Shown: positions 17,056 to 26,847, counted from the stretch's first letter. The stretch: 64,000 bases of DNA from Microcoleus sp. bin38.metabat.b11b12b14.051 (GCF_013299165.1 NZ_JAAFKD010000010.1:146818-210817); one strand, 5' to 3'. Numbers and translations: made by a program. Notes: a model not told the origin generated them from the sequence alone.

Positions 17056-20000
17056 ATGCTCCCAGCTTTAAGGATTTCTGGGTATGACTTGCAAGAACTC
17101 ATCCACCAAGGAACTAACACAGCTATTTATCGGGCGGTATCCCTAACAAACGGACACCCTGCCATCCTCAAAGTTTTAAATACAGAATATCCTACCCTAG
17201 AACAGATAACTCGCTTAAAACACGAATATCAGATCGCCGTCGATCTTGATTGCCAATATACAGTAAAAGTCGATCGCCTAGAAACGCACCCAAACTGCTT
17301 AGTATTAGTCTTAGAAGATTTTGGCGGCATCTCTCTCAAACAGTGGATGGCAAAAGCCGGGAATGCTGGCAGGATTTCTGCAATGTGTGATACAAAAACC
17401 CTTGCAGGCGGCGGGCCAAGTGCTGGGCTTGACAGAAGTGTTGTCAATGCAGCAACCGCGAGTTACCAATTGTCGATCGCCCAATTCTTAAACATTGCCA
17501 TCCAATTAGCAAAAGCTTTAGTATTCCTGCATCAAAATCAAATTATTCATAAAGACATAAAACCAGCTAATGTTATCATAAATGCCGAAACAAATCAAGT
17601 AAAGCTCGCTGATTTCAGCATCGCGTCGCGGTTAAACAAAGAAACGCCCAACTTAAAAAATCCCGATCGCCTAGAAGGAACTCTCGCCTATATGTCCCCG
17701 GAACAAACCGGGCGCATGAATCGCGACGTAGACTACCGCAGCGACTTCTACTCTCTCGGTGTCACCTTTTACGAACTGCTGACAGGAAAATTGCCATTTC
17801 GCAGCACCGATCCGCTGGAATTAGTACACTGTCACATTGCCAAACAACCAATTGCAATTCCACAACTAAATCCGCAAATTCCCCAAGTGTTGGCGGAAAT
17901 TGTGGAAAAACTGATGGCAAAAAATGCCGAAGACAGGTATCAAAGTGCACCCGGATTATTGGCAGATTTAGAACGCTGCCAGAATCAAATCGAAAATTTA
18001 GGTACAATTGATAATTTTATCCCCGGACAACTGGAGGCGATGAGTCAGTTGTTAATTCCCCAAAAACTTTACGGGCGGGAAGAGCAAATAAAGCAATTAT
18101 TGCAAGCCTTCGATCGCGTTAGCAAAGGTAGCGGTGAAATTGTCTCGGTAGGTGGCTATTCTGGAATTGGTAAATCTGCATTAGTTCATGAAATTATCCG
18201 CAATTTAACCAGACAGCGCGGCTACTTGGTATCGGGTAAATTTGATCAATTAAAACGCAATGTTCCCTACGCTTGTTTCAATCAAGCTATGCGGAGTTGG
18301 GTGCAGCAGATTTTGACCGAAAGCCAATCTCAGATTGACTTGTGGCGAGAAAAGCTGCTGGACATTTTGAATGTTAATGCTAAAGTTGCGATCGAAGCCA
18401 TCCCCGAATTAGAGTTAATTTTAGGCCCACAACCAGACGTACCAGAACTCGGGCCGATTGAATCTCAGAACCGCTTCAATCGAGTGATGCAGCAGTTCGT
18501 CCAAGCAATTGCGAGTGCGGAACATCCCTTAGTAATGTTTCTGGATGACTGTCAGTGGATAGATGCTGCAACAGTCAATATGTACGAACAAAATTGCCTC
18601 GGTAAAATGCCTTACTTGCTGGTAATTGTTGCTTATCGGGATAACGAAGTCAGCCCGACACATCCGTTTCTGCTGGCGAATGAGGTAATTCGGGGCGCAG
18701 GAGTTCCGATGACAGCTATTACTTTAAAACCGTTAGCAATTGACTGCGCGACTCAACTAATTGCTGAAACTTTGAGCTGTCCTGCTGAAACAGCGACACC
18801 GCTGGCGAATTTATTACTACAAAAAACGGATGGAAATCCATTTTTTCTGAAACAACTGCTGAAATATTTGCATCAAAAATCCTGGTTGAGATTTGACCCA
18901 CAGGCTGCTGAGTGGCAGTGGGATATTCAACATATTGAATCCCAGGGAATTTCAGAAAATGTTGTTGATTTGATGGTGAATAAAATTCAAATTTTGTCAA
19001 CCGCCACCCAGCGAATATTACAATTAGCGGCTTGTATTGACAATCAGTTTAGTTTGGATATACTGTCTGTGGCAAGCGGGAAATCTTGGAGTCAAACAGC
19101 GCAGGATTTGTGGGAAGCGCTGCAAGTAGGGTTAATTTTACCTGTAGGCAATACCTATCGGATACCTCAAGTATTTGAGCCGGAAGAGTTGGAAAAGTTG
19201 GGAAAAACGGCCCCAGATGTGTGCTACAAATTTATGCACGATCGCGTTCAGCAAGCTGCTTATGCCATGATTCCTGATGCAGACAAAGAATCGGTTCATT
19301 TAGCGATCGGGCGTTTGTTATTGCAAGGAAGCAGCGAAGGTGAACGCCAAGAACGAATTTTTGATATTGTCAATCATTTAAATTTTGCTCGCGGGTTGAT
19401 TTGCGAGTTGAATCAACTTTATGAATTAGCAGAGTTAAACTTGCAGGCGGGCAAAACTGCCGCATCTGCTTCGGCATTTGAAACTGCGCTGACTTTTTTC
19501 CAGTCGGGCTGCAATAGTTTGCCGGCACAAAGTTGGGAAGATAATTATGCGTTAACTTGGGCGCTGCATTTGGCATTGGGCGAAGCGGAATATTTGAATG
19601 GGAAAAATGACGAAGCTTTGGTAATTTTTGACTTGATTTTGCCGAAAACTAGGACATTATTGGAACGGTGTCAGGTTAATGAGTTAAAAATGACTTGTCT
19701 GCGGATGAAAAATGATTTGCCTGCTGCTTATCGCTTAGGTATCGAGACGCTGCAATTGTTGGGAATTGAGTTTGAGGCGTACCCGGATGATGCGTATTTG
19801 CTGCGGGAGTTGGTGAAGACGAAGGCGATGATTGGGGAATCCATCGCCGATTTAGCAGATTTACCGGCACTCACCGATCCGCTGCAACTGGCCGCCCACC
19901 GGGTTTTGAAAGAACTTTACCCCATTGCTTACTTTACCAGTCCTAACGCCCCATTTCTCTGCGCGATGAAGTTGGTGCAGGCGACAATTGAACACGGTAA

Positions 20001-23000
20001 TTGCAGAATATCCGCCTTTGGCTACATTGTGTATTCCTTTACTTTAATTGTTAAATATGGCGAAATTGACACTGGTTGCACAGTAGGAGAACTGGGTCTC
20101 AATCTTTACGAATGCTGGGATGCTAAAGAGTTAGGTGCTTGTATTTTTGTCACGTGGGGGGCTTTAACTTTGCACCACATTAAATATATTGATGAGTCGA
20201 AGCTTTTTCTGATTAAATCTTTTAACTGCGGTTTAGAGACAGGTGCTTATCAGTGGTCGGGATATGCTGCGGCTAATTATTTGGCCATCTGCTTTTTTGG
20301 GAATGAATCGCTGCAAAAATCCGCTGCAATCATTGATGAATTTATCCCAGTTTTGGAAAAAATAGACCGCAATATGCTAGCGTATTGTTTGCTAAACAAA
20401 CAGCCAATTTACCAGCTTACTTGTCCTGCGGATACTGCGGTCAATCCGCCAAGTTTCATCGATGAACAGTCGCTTTTAGAATTTGCTGAAGCCTCGGCAG
20501 ATTTGGGGGCTTCTTTTTTAGTTTATCTCTACAGACTAACCGTGGCGAATTGGTTTGGGGAGGTCGATCGAGCACTAGAATATGCTAATATTGGTGCTGA
20601 ATTTTTGGTATTTGCTACTGGTGGTTTTCTGAATCCGGTTTTTCGCTTCCACCGCGCTATAGCCCTGGCTGCTGCTTGTACAAATGCCAGCGAGTGCGAT
20701 CGCCAAATCTACCTAGAACAGCTCAATATTGACCTGGAGAAGCTCCGAGAATTTGCGAAAAACTGCCCTGCGAATTACCAGCACAAATATTTAGCCATCC
20801 GGGCGGAAGTGGCGCGGTTGTCGGGACAAAACTATGAGGCGTCAGAATGCTACGATAGTGCGATCGCCCTGGCAATACAAAATCGCTTCATTCAAGATTC
20901 TGCACTCGTTAACGAATTAGCAGCGAGATTTTATTTATCGCAAAATCGGCTGATTTTCGTGAAGAATTATCTCAACGATGCCAGACTTGGCTATCTCCAG
21001 TGGGGCGCCACAGCGAAAGTCCGTCAACTCGAACAATACTATAGTAATTTATTTCCGGAAGCTGTAGAGTCGCGGATTGCTGTAACTTTAACTGCGAGTA
21101 CGTCTAGTCATACTAATATCTTGGATGTAGCAACAGTAATCAAAGCTTCTCAAGCAATTTATAGTGAAATTGTTTTAGAAAAGTTGCTCAAAAAACTGCT
21201 CCATATTATCTTAGAAAATGCGGGCGCACAGCAAGGCTGTATTATTTTAGAACGAGGCGGGAAATTGTTTGTGGAAGTTTCGGATACTAACCACCATGAC
21301 TCTGCAACATTTCAGGAGTCAAGGCTGGTGGAAGATAGCTGCGATCTTCCTATTTCTGTCGTCAAGTATGTTGCGATAAGTCAGCAGCCTTTGGTGTTAA
21401 GCGATGCAAGTCGAGAAACAATTTACCAAGCGGATGCTTATATTCAAAATTGCCAACCAAAATCGGTTTTATGCGCGCCGATTTTGTATCAAAGTAAGTT
21501 GATCGGCATTGTGTATTTAGAGAATAATCTGGCGAGTGGAGCATTTACGCGCGATCGGCTGGAACTGTTGCAACTTTTAACGACACAAGCGGCGATCGCC
21601 ATTGAAAACGCCCGCCTCTACGCCCGCGAACAACACAAATCTCGCCAATTGACTGAATCTCTCGAAAACCTGCAACAGTTTCAAGTCGAACTCGTCCAAA
21701 AAGAACAACAATACCGCAACATATTTGAGGCGGTAGCAGACGGACTTTCGCTGGTAGATTTGAAGACTGGTAAAGTCATCGCAACTAACCCAGCATTCTG
21801 TCAAATTTATGGTTATTCTCAGGAAGAGTTTGTGCAGTTAACTCCGCCAGATTATGTTCTCCCAGAGTATTTGTATTTATTTGCCGAATGGCAACAAACT
21901 ATGAGAAAATGCCAACAATTTAACAGTCAAATTGTCATACAGAAAAAAGACGGTACGCTGTGCGATGTTGAGATAAAATCTAACTTTTTTGAGTACGAGG
22001 GCCAACCCCACGCCCTGGTAATTAATCGCGATATTAGCGATCGCAAGTGCGCCGAAATAGCTCTGCAAACATCGGAAGCTGAATTGAGACAAAAAGCTGA
22101 AGATTTAGAAGTAATACTTGTTAAACTCCAACAAACTCAATCACAATTAGTTCAAACCGAAAAAATCTCGCAACTCGGACAACTGGTGGCTGGAGTAGCG
22201 CACGAAGTGAATAATCCCGTTAGCTTTATTTCTGGCAACTTGCATCATGCCAAAGACTATATTAGTGATTTAATAAATTTAGTCCAGGTTTATCAAGACA
22301 ACTTTCCCGAGCCGGGAGAAGCAGTTTTAGATAAAATAGAAGCCATTGAATTTGAATATTTAGTAGAAGATTTGCCGAAGATGATTGAGTCGATGAAATT
22401 GGGAACCGATCGCATCCGCGACATCATGCAATCTTTACGAAATTACTCGCGTACCGACGGGATTGAGAAAAAATCCGCAAATATTCACGAAGGAATTGAT
22501 ACCACATTAATGATTTTGTCGCATAGGTTAAAAGCTTCGAGCGCTCGCCCGATGATTAAAGTCCTCAAAAATTACGGAGAATTGCCTAACATTGAATGCT
22601 ATCCGGGACAACTAAATCAGGTATTTATGAATTTGCTCGCTAATGCGATCGATGCTCTGGAAGAATCTAATTTTGGCAAAACATACAAACAGATTGAGAG
22701 CAACCCCAATCTGATTACAATTTCTACCTCTGTTGCCCACAGCAGCGGAAAACAGACAAATCGTCTAGTCAAGATTCGGATAGCTGACAATGGAATTGGG
22801 ATGTCAAAACATATCAAAGAAAAATTGTTTACGCCATTCTTTACAACTAAAGCAGAAGGCAAAGGCACCGGATTGGGATTGCCGATTTGTCACGATATAA
22901 TTACCAAAAAACACAGGGGAAGCTTAGAATGTTTTTCATCGCCGGGAAGGGGAACCGAATTTGCGATCGCGCTTCCCGCACGCAGCATTTCCATCAACGA

Positions 23001-23007
23001 GAAGTAG
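17056..23007 (+). CDS. Ser/Thr kinase - AAA ATPase - GAF - PAS - sensor histidine kinase
   Basis: 1983 residues, a cyanobacterial multidomain signalling protein. Order: protein kinase-like domain 1-310 (Lys in PAILKVLN, catalytic HKDIKPANVI at 165-174, DFS instead of DFG at 186-188, SPEQTGRMNRDVDYRSD as activation segment); predictor-like ATPase from about 335 (Walker A GYSGIGKSALV near 366-376, Walker B VMFLDDCQWID near 492-502); a long helical TPR-like middle; GAF about 1365-1520; PAS about 1545-1665 (YRNIFEAVADGLSLVD); HisKA with GVAHEVNNPVSF near 1712; HATPase with NQVFMNLLANAIDAL and TGLGLPI to the end. No membrane segment. Residues 101-137 look like an extra loop. No response regulator is adjacent, so the partner is unknown. 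The DFS variant seems common in this family and leaves kinase activity uncertain. Confidence 0.92.
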   Translation: MLPALRISGYDLQELIHQGTNTAIYRAVSLTNGHPAILKVLNTEYPTLEQITRLKHEYQIAVDLDCQYTVKVDRLETHPNCLVLVLEDFGGISLKQWMAKAGNAGRISAMCDTKTLAGGGPSAGLDRSVVNAATASYQLSIAQFLNIAIQLAKALVFLHQNQIIHKDIKPANVIINAETNQVKLADFSIASRLNKETPNLKNPDRLEGTLAYMSPEQTGRMNRDVDYRSDFYSLGVTFYELLTGKLPFRSTDPLELVHCHIAKQPIAIPQLNPQIPQVLAEIVEKLMAKNAEDRYQSAPGLLADLERCQNQIENLGTIDNFIPGQLEAMSQLLIPQKLYGREEQIKQLLQAFDRVSKGSGEIVSVGGYSGIGKSALVHEIIRNLTRQRGYLVSGKFDQLKRNVPYACFNQAMRSWVQQILTESQSQIDLWREKLLDILNVNAKVAIEAIPELELILGPQPDVPELGPIESQNRFNRVMQQFVQAIASAEHPLVMFLDDCQWIDAATVNMYEQNCLGKMPYLLVIVAYRDNEVSPTHPFLLANEVIRGAGVPMTAITLKPLAIDCATQLIAETLSCPAETATPLANLLLQKTDGNPFFLKQLLKYLHQKSWLRFDPQAAEWQWDIQHIESQGISENVVDLMVNKIQILSTATQRILQLAACIDNQFSLDILSVASGKSWSQTAQDLWEALQVGLILPVGNTYRIPQVFEPEELEKLGKTAPDVCYKFMHDRVQQAAYAMIPDADKESVHLAIGRLLLQGSSEGERQERIFDIVNHLNFARGLICELNQLYELAELNLQAGKTAASASAFETALTFFQSGCNSLPAQSWEDNYALTWALHLALGEAEYLNGKNDEALVIFDLILPKTRTLLERCQVNELKMTCLRMKNDLPAAYRLGIETLQLLGIEFEAYPDDAYLLRELVKTKAMIGESIADLADLPALTDPLQLAAHRVLKELYPIAYFTSPNAPFLCAMKLVQATIEHGNCRISAFGYIVYSFTLIVKYGEIDTGCTVGELGLNLYECWDAKELGACIFVTWGALTLHHIKYIDESKLFLIKSFNCGLETGAYQWSGYAAANYLAICFFGNESLQKSAAIIDEFIPVLEKIDRNMLAYCLLNKQPIYQLTCPADTAVNPPSFIDEQSLLEFAEASADLGASFLVYLYRLTVANWFGEVDRALEYANIGAEFLVFATGGFLNPVFRFHRAIALAAACTNASECDRQIYLEQLNIDLEKLREFAKNCPANYQHKYLAIRAEVARLSGQNYEASECYDSAIALAIQNRFIQDSALVNELAARFYLSQNRLIFVKNYLNDARLGYLQWGATAKVRQLEQYYSNLFPEAVESRIAVTLTASTSSHTNILDVATVIKASQAIYSEIVLEKLLKKLLHIILENAGAQQGCIILERGGKLFVEVSDTNHHDSATFQESRLVEDSCDLPISVVKYVAISQQPLVLSDASRETIYQADAYIQNCQPKSVLCAPILYQSKLIGIVYLENNLASGAFTRDRLELLQLLTTQAAIAIENARLYAREQHKSRQLTESLENLQQFQVELVQKEQQYRNIFEAVADGLSLVDLKTGKVIATNPAFCQIYGYSQEEFVQLTPPDYVLPEYLYLFAEWQQTMRKCQQFNSQIVIQKKDGTLCDVEIKSNFFEYEGQPHALVINRDISDRKCAEIALQTSEAELRQKAEDLEVILVKLQQTQSQLVQTEKISQLGQLVAGVAHEVNNPVSFISGNLHHAKDYISDLINLVQVYQDNFPEPGEAVLDKIEAIEFEYLVEDLPKMIESMKLGTDRIRDIMQSLRNYSRTDGIEKKSANIHEGIDTTLMILSHRLKASSARPMIKVLKNYGELPNIECYPGQLNQVFMNLLANAIDALEESNFGKTYKQIESNPNLITISTSVAHSSGKQTNRLVKIRIADNGIGMSKHIKEKLFTPFFTTKAEGKGTGLGLPICHDIITKKHRGSLECFSSPGRGTEFAIALPARSISINEK

Positions 23008-23034
23008 GGACATTGCATTGCCATGTCCCTACTT
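23002..23034. terminator. Bidirectional terminator-like hairpin
   Basis: Stem AAGTAGGGACAT/ATGTCCCTACTT (12 bp, perfect) directly after the stop of the 1983-aa kinase and 24 bases before the end of the convergent gene. Its position between convergent genes supports termination on both strands. Confidence 0.6.
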
Positions 23035-23057
23035 AAGGATAACGATTTTAAGTGTGA

Positions 23058-23585
23058 TTAATGCGGTAAGTTGCTCAGAGCGTGCCAAGTTCTCGCCCCG
23101 ACAATTCCATCGGCTGGTAAACCTTTAGCCGTTTGGAACTGAATCACTGCTACTTTTGTCATCGGCCCGAAGAATCCATCAACTACACCGAAATAGTATC
23201 CATTCAATTTCAAGACATTCTGAACAATTTTGACATCATCACCTGAACTACCAATCATCAGAATCGGCTTAATAGGTGCACCAGAGTATAGTGCTTGCCA
23301 GGTTAGAGAACCCACAATCCCATCTTCAGGTAAAAAGACGCGGTGTTGATATTGTTTAACGGCACTTTCAACATAGACGCTGAAAATACCATCAATCAGA
23401 CCGAAATAATATTGCCAATGAAATAGAAGCTGTTGCAGTTCCTTGACAGATTGACCTGTAGAACCGCGTCGCAAAGTGGGTTTAATAACTCTAGATGCTT
23501 CAGCAAATTCTAGCTTTTGCCCAGCATTAGGATCGGCCGCGAGAGCCAGAGTTTCATTGTTCGTGGTTATTTCTTCGGTATACAT
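23058..23585 (-). CDS. Peptidoglycan-binding protein with two PG_binding_1 repeats (copy 1)
   Basis: 175 residues. Two peptidoglycan-binding modules at about 38-100 (GSTGQSVKELQQLLFHWQYY ... DGIVGSLTWQALYSG) and 105-172 (GSSGDDVKIVQNVLKLNGYY ... DGIVGARTWHALSNL). There is no catalytic domain. The N-terminus (MYTEEITTNNETLALAADPN) is not a classical signal peptide, so export, if any, is by another route. It is a close paralog of the gene at 23986; coding and upstream regions were duplicated together. The shared upstream palindromes suggest both are controlled in the same way. Confidence 0.85.
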   Translation of the reverse strand: MYTEEITTNNETLALAADPNAGQKLEFAEASRVIKPTLRRGSTGQSVKELQQLLFHWQYYFGLIDGIFSVYVESAVKQYQHRVFLPEDGIVGSLTWQALYSGAPIKPILMIGSSGDDVKIVQNVLKLNGYYFGVVDGFFGPMTKVAVIQFQTAKGLPADGIVGARTWHALSNLPH

Positions 23586-23654
23586 AATCTGATTCCTTTC
23601 AAGAGTTAAGTTCTGGTCTTGGATATTTCAGGTATAACTGGTAGGCTTGATGAC

Positions 23655-23706
23655 TGCACAGTCACTTTTTCGAGTGTCACTCACTTGAGTGTCACTCATT
23701 TGAGTT
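23655..23706 (-). promoter_or_regulatory. Palindromic block upstream of peptidoglycan-binding gene copy 1
   Basis: About 70 bases before the start codon, TGACTGCACAGTCA (a 6-bp inverted repeat) is followed by two to three overlapping GAGTGTCACTCA-type palindromes. The same arrangement precedes copy 2, which argues for a functional operator or an mRNA leader structure. The regulator is unknown. Confidence 0.5.
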
Positions 23707-23985
23707 AGCGAAGTTGTTAACCGTTAATGAGTTAGGTGTTCTGTGCACACTCCCAGGAGCAGCAACCGCCACATCGCTGAGGACATAACTAACCTGATGA
23801 ATAGAGCTGATACCATCAAGCATCAATGGTTTGATTCTCGTTATGCAACTGTCAACCCCTCGACTTCGCTCGGGGCAAGCTGTCCACTGTCAACTGTCAA
23901 CTGCTATACAAGCCTGTAAGGTGCTTGCTAAGCACACCCTACAGGCTTGTAGTGAAAGCGTAATTCCTAGGAATGCCAGCAGTTA
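23707..23985. repeat. Dispersed intergenic repeat, uninterrupted copy
   Basis: Contains AGCAACCGCC, GGACATAACTAACCTGATGA, ATAGAGCTGATACCATCAAG and GTTATGCAACTGTCAAC, a block that recurs at about 45280-45615, where a MITE interrupts it right after GGACATAAAT. At the end is a small hairpin AAGCCTGTAAGGTG/CACCCTACAGGCTT. No gene. Confidence 0.7.
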
Positions 23986-24516
23986 TTAGTGTGGTAATTT
24001 GCTGAGAGCGTGCCAAGTTCTTTTCCCAACAATTCCATCGGCTGGTAAAGCCTTATCTGTTTGGAATTGAATCACTGCTACTCTGGTCATTGGCCCGAAT
24101 AATCCGTCAATCGTACCGAAATAGTATCCGTTCAATTTCAGGACTTTCTGAACAATTTTTACTGCATTACCAGAACTGCCATTCATCAGAATCGGCATAT
24201 TCACAGGTGCACCAGAGTACAGTGCTTGCCAAGTCAGGGAACCGACAATCCCATCTTCAAGTAAGAAGACGCGGTGTTGATAGGCTATGACGGCGTTTTT
24301 AACTGCGAGGGTGAAATTACCATCGAAAGGGCCGAAATAATATTGCCAATGAAATAGAAGCTGTTGTAGTTCTATGACAGCTTGACCTGTTGAACCCATT
24401 TGTAAAGTGGGTTTGTTTAGTCCCGTCGTCAGACCAACTGCAAAAGTTGATTGAGCTGTAGTATCGGCGGGGAGAGATAGAGTTTCATTGTTCATGATTC
24501 TTTCTTCGGTGTACAT
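23986..24516 (-). CDS. Peptidoglycan-binding protein with two PG_binding_1 repeats (copy 2)
   Basis: 176 residues, paralog of the gene at 23058 with the same layout: N-terminus MYTEERIMNNETLSLPADTT, module 1 about 39-100 (GSTGQAVIELQQLLFHWQYY) and module 2 about 106-173 (GSSGNAVKIVQKVLKLNGYY ... KRTWHALSKL). Differences cluster in the linker and N-terminus, while the binding modules are largely kept, which suggests both copies remain functional. No signal peptide, no enzyme domain. It shares the palindromic upstream block with copy 1. Confidence 0.85.
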   Translation of the reverse strand: MYTEERIMNNETLSLPADTTAQSTFAVGLTTGLNKPTLQMGSTGQAVIELQQLLFHWQYYFGPFDGNFTLAVKNAVIAYQHRVFLLEDGIVGSLTWQALYSGAPVNMPILMNGSSGNAVKIVQKVLKLNGYYFGTIDGLFGPMTRVAVIQFQTDKALPADGIVGKRTWHALSKLPH

Positions 24517-24583
24517 AATGTGATTCCTTTGAATATTTAAGTTTTTGTCTTTGATATTTCAGGTATAACTGATAGGATTTATG

Positions 24584-24637
24584 ACTGCACAGTCACTTTT
24601 TTGAGTGTCACTCATTTGAGTGTCACTCATTTGAGTG
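24584..24637 (-). promoter_or_regulatory. Palindromic block upstream of peptidoglycan-binding gene copy 2
   Basis: TGACTGCACAGTCA followed by repeated GAGTGTCACTCATTT units ending at 24637, at the same distance from the gene as in copy 1. The CACTCA(AA)TGAGTG-type symmetry is better preserved here than in copy 1. Confidence 0.5.
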
Positions 24638-24703
24638 ATATCATGTCTGGTCGATTAACATCACAAAAACGGATCTGTGCGGGCTTCTGTCTTCCGCATG
24701 AGA

Positions 24704-24832
24704 GCGGACTGAAGTCCGCACTACGAACTCAATTGGCGGACTGAAGTCCGCACTACGAACCTTATTTATTGCGAATTAAATAACTTACAATTTTAATTGT
24801 TATTGTGGGATGGGCGTCCCGCCCGTCCCACA
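24704..24832. repeat. GCGGACTGAAGTCCGCACTACGAAC pair and GGGACGGGCGG hairpin
   Basis: Two direct copies of a palindromic unit (GCGGACTGAAGTCCGC plus CACTACGAAC) at 24704-24761, then the hairpin TGTGGGATGGGCG/CGCCCGTCCCACA at 24804-24832. The second may terminate nnr transcription from the opposite strand's neighbour, but both belong to dispersed repeat types. No gene in 24638-24896. Confidence 0.75.
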
Positions 24833-24896
24833 AACTTGTGGAAGTTATTTAATTCTCATTCCTTAGTTATTCCGATCGAGCTACCGGACATCGCAC

Positions 24897-26531
24897 TTAA
24901 AATTCTCGCAATGTAGGAATTAAATACTGTGTCAACGTAAAGGCATCTACACCTAATTCTGTCCGCTCTTTGGCGGCCATGATTCCGGCTTTGGCGTGCC
25001 ACCAAACGGCTGTTGCTGCAACTGATTCGGGGGCTGGATGCCGATCGCCCGCACTTGCCAACAGTCCCCCTAACAAACCCGTCAGAACATCGCCGCTGCC
25101 ACCTCTGGCGAGGGCTGGGGTGCTTTCTGGATTGAGATAGGTGATGGTACGTGAAGCGTAGCTATCCCGTAGGGAATCGCCCCGATCGCTCCAAGAAATG
25201 CAAACTTTGGCTCCTTTGAGCAATACCACTGCACCGCAAAGCTGGGCCGCTGCTTGAGTTGCGGCAATTCGATCGGCGCCGATTTCCTCTGCTAATTCGG
25301 GAAACAAACGCTTAAATTCGCCCGGATGAGGCGTGATAATTGTCAGTGCTCGGCGTTGCGACAAAATCGGGACTGTGCCGAGTTGAGCGAGAATATTTAA
25401 ACCGTCGGCATCGAGAACTAAAGGTCGATCGCACTCCAGTACAGATTCTACAACGAGGGCTGCTTCCAATGTCAGACCTGGGCCTGTGGCGATCGCATCA
25501 TAGGAACCCAAATCAATTGCTACCGGCAACTCCTTAATTCCACCGCTGGGAGTTTCAGGACATCCGATAACTAAGGCTTCTGGCAAATGACTGCTCAACA
25601 TCGGTTTAATCGACTCAGGAACAGCAATTGACAGCATTCCCACACCGCTAGCCCTTGCTCCCAATGCCGATAAAATGGCTGCTCCGCTGTAGCGGCGGGA
25701 ACCTGCAATAATTAGTAAGTGACCGTTAGTGTATTTGTGCGAAATTGGCGATCGGGGTAATGGTAAATGCTGAATAGCCGATGATTTAGTAATGCGTTGT
25801 ATTGATGGCAAATCGCCCAATATCGCTGCGATATCTGCTGTTGGAATATCAAAATCAATTAATTCTGACGTACCGATATATTCTAAGGCTCTGTCTTGCA
25901 GAAATGCCATTTTCCACAAACCCAAACACAATGTATGTTTTGCCCGGATTGCCGTCCCCAAAACTTCTCCGGTATCTGTATGAATTCCCGACGGAATGTC
26001 TATACTAAAAATGGGTATGTTTAAATTATTTATTTGGTCAATAGCGGCGGCTGTGGGATTAGTAATTTCTCGTTCTAATCCAAAGCCAAATAAACCGTCA
26101 ATGAGCAAGTTGCAGTTTTTCAGTAGTTCAACTCTGTCAAAAAATGGAATATTTAAATAATACGCATAATCAGCGTGACTTTTTGTGAGTTCTTTAACTT
26201 TAGAAAACGGGCAGTAAATAACTACTGGGAATCCTTGAAAGTGCAATTCGCGAGCCACCACCAAAGCATCACCGCCGTTATGTCCAGGCCCAACCAATAC
26301 GCCAATAACAGGCAATTGAGAATTAAGAATTTTTTCCCTTTTCCCCCTTTTCCTTCTATCTGTTAAATCCGTTGCCAAACTTCCCTCTTCCTTCAAAAGC
26401 TCCTGAATGCGTCTAGCAATCAGGTGCGCGACTTTTTCCATTAAAGCGGCTTGGGGCATTCCCGCAGCAAAGATTCTTGTTTCTATTTGCCGCATTTGGT
26501 CGGCGGTGACAACAAATTTTTGAATAGTCAT
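24897..26531 (-). CDS. nnr: Bifunctional NAD(P)H-hydrate epimerase / ADP-dependent NAD(P)H-hydrate dehydratase
   Basis: 544 residues from ATG 26531 (MTIQKFVVTADQMRQIETRI); another ATG lies at 26543 and the frame is open to 26618. The N-terminal YjeF_N epimerase domain carries GVLVGPGHNGGDALVVAREL near residue 85, and the C-terminal YjeF_C dehydratase has LLIIAGSRRYSGAAILSALG, ATGPGLTL and ARGGSGDVLTGLLGGLLA. The enzyme repairs hydrated NADH and NADPH in the cytosol. A stretch of about 25 residues before GVLVGPGHN (EGSLATDLTDRRKRGKREK) is not expected in the family and is encoded by pyrimidine-rich sequence on the plus strand that looks like intergenic repeat. Both domains otherwise look complete. 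Confidence 0.9.
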   Translation of the reverse strand: MTIQKFVVTADQMRQIETRIFAAGMPQAALMEKVAHLIARRIQELLKEEGSLATDLTDRRKRGKREKILNSQLPVIGVLVGPGHNGGDALVVARELHFQGFPVVIYCPFSKVKELTKSHADYAYYLNIPFFDRVELLKNCNLLIDGLFGFGLEREITNPTAAAIDQINNLNIPIFSIDIPSGIHTDTGEVLGTAIRAKHTLCLGLWKMAFLQDRALEYIGTSELIDFDIPTADIAAILGDLPSIQRITKSSAIQHLPLPRSPISHKYTNGHLLIIAGSRRYSGAAILSALGARASGVGMLSIAVPESIKPMLSSHLPEALVIGCPETPSGGIKELPVAIDLGSYDAIATGPGLTLEAALVVESVLECDRPLVLDADGLNILAQLGTVPILSQRRALTIITPHPGEFKRLFPELAEEIGADRIAATQAAAQLCGAVVLLKGAKVCISWSDRGDSLRDSYASRTITYLNPESTPALARGGSGDVLTGLLGGLLASAGDRHPAPESVAATAVWWHAKAGIMAAKERTELGVDAFTLTQYLIPTLREF

Positions 26532-26591
26532 TTGAATAGTCATAATTAGTGATAAACTTTTAGCTAAGTAGGTAAGAGCAAAAACATAGAA

Positions 26592-26776
26592 ACGCAATTT
26601 TAACCGCTCAGTCTTCAACCCACGGAGGTGGGTTTCGTTTGTATAGACGCGGTTTCAACCGCCGGGTCTTCTTTGTAGTATTTTTGATTTTAACCGCTCA
26701 GTCTTCAACCCACGGAGGTGGGTTTCGTTTGTATAGACGCGGTTTCAACCGCCCGGTCTTATTTGTAGTATCTTTG
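26592..26776. repeat. Two direct copies of the CGGTTTCAACCGCC repeat
   Basis: An about 92-bp unit, TTTAACCGCTCAGTCTTCAA, then CCCACGGAGGTGGG (hairpin), TTTCGTTTGTATAGACGCGG and TTTCAACCGCC, is present twice in tandem. Related units occur at 40910-41050, 57030-57070 and 63816-63945. It lies between the divergent nnr and mnmA genes and so in or near their promoters. Confidence 0.85.
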
Positions 26777-26847
26777 TGGTATAATAAATTAGATCGATCG
26801 AACTTGCGTAACACTAAAACAGTAAAATAGCAATTTATTTCCGAACC

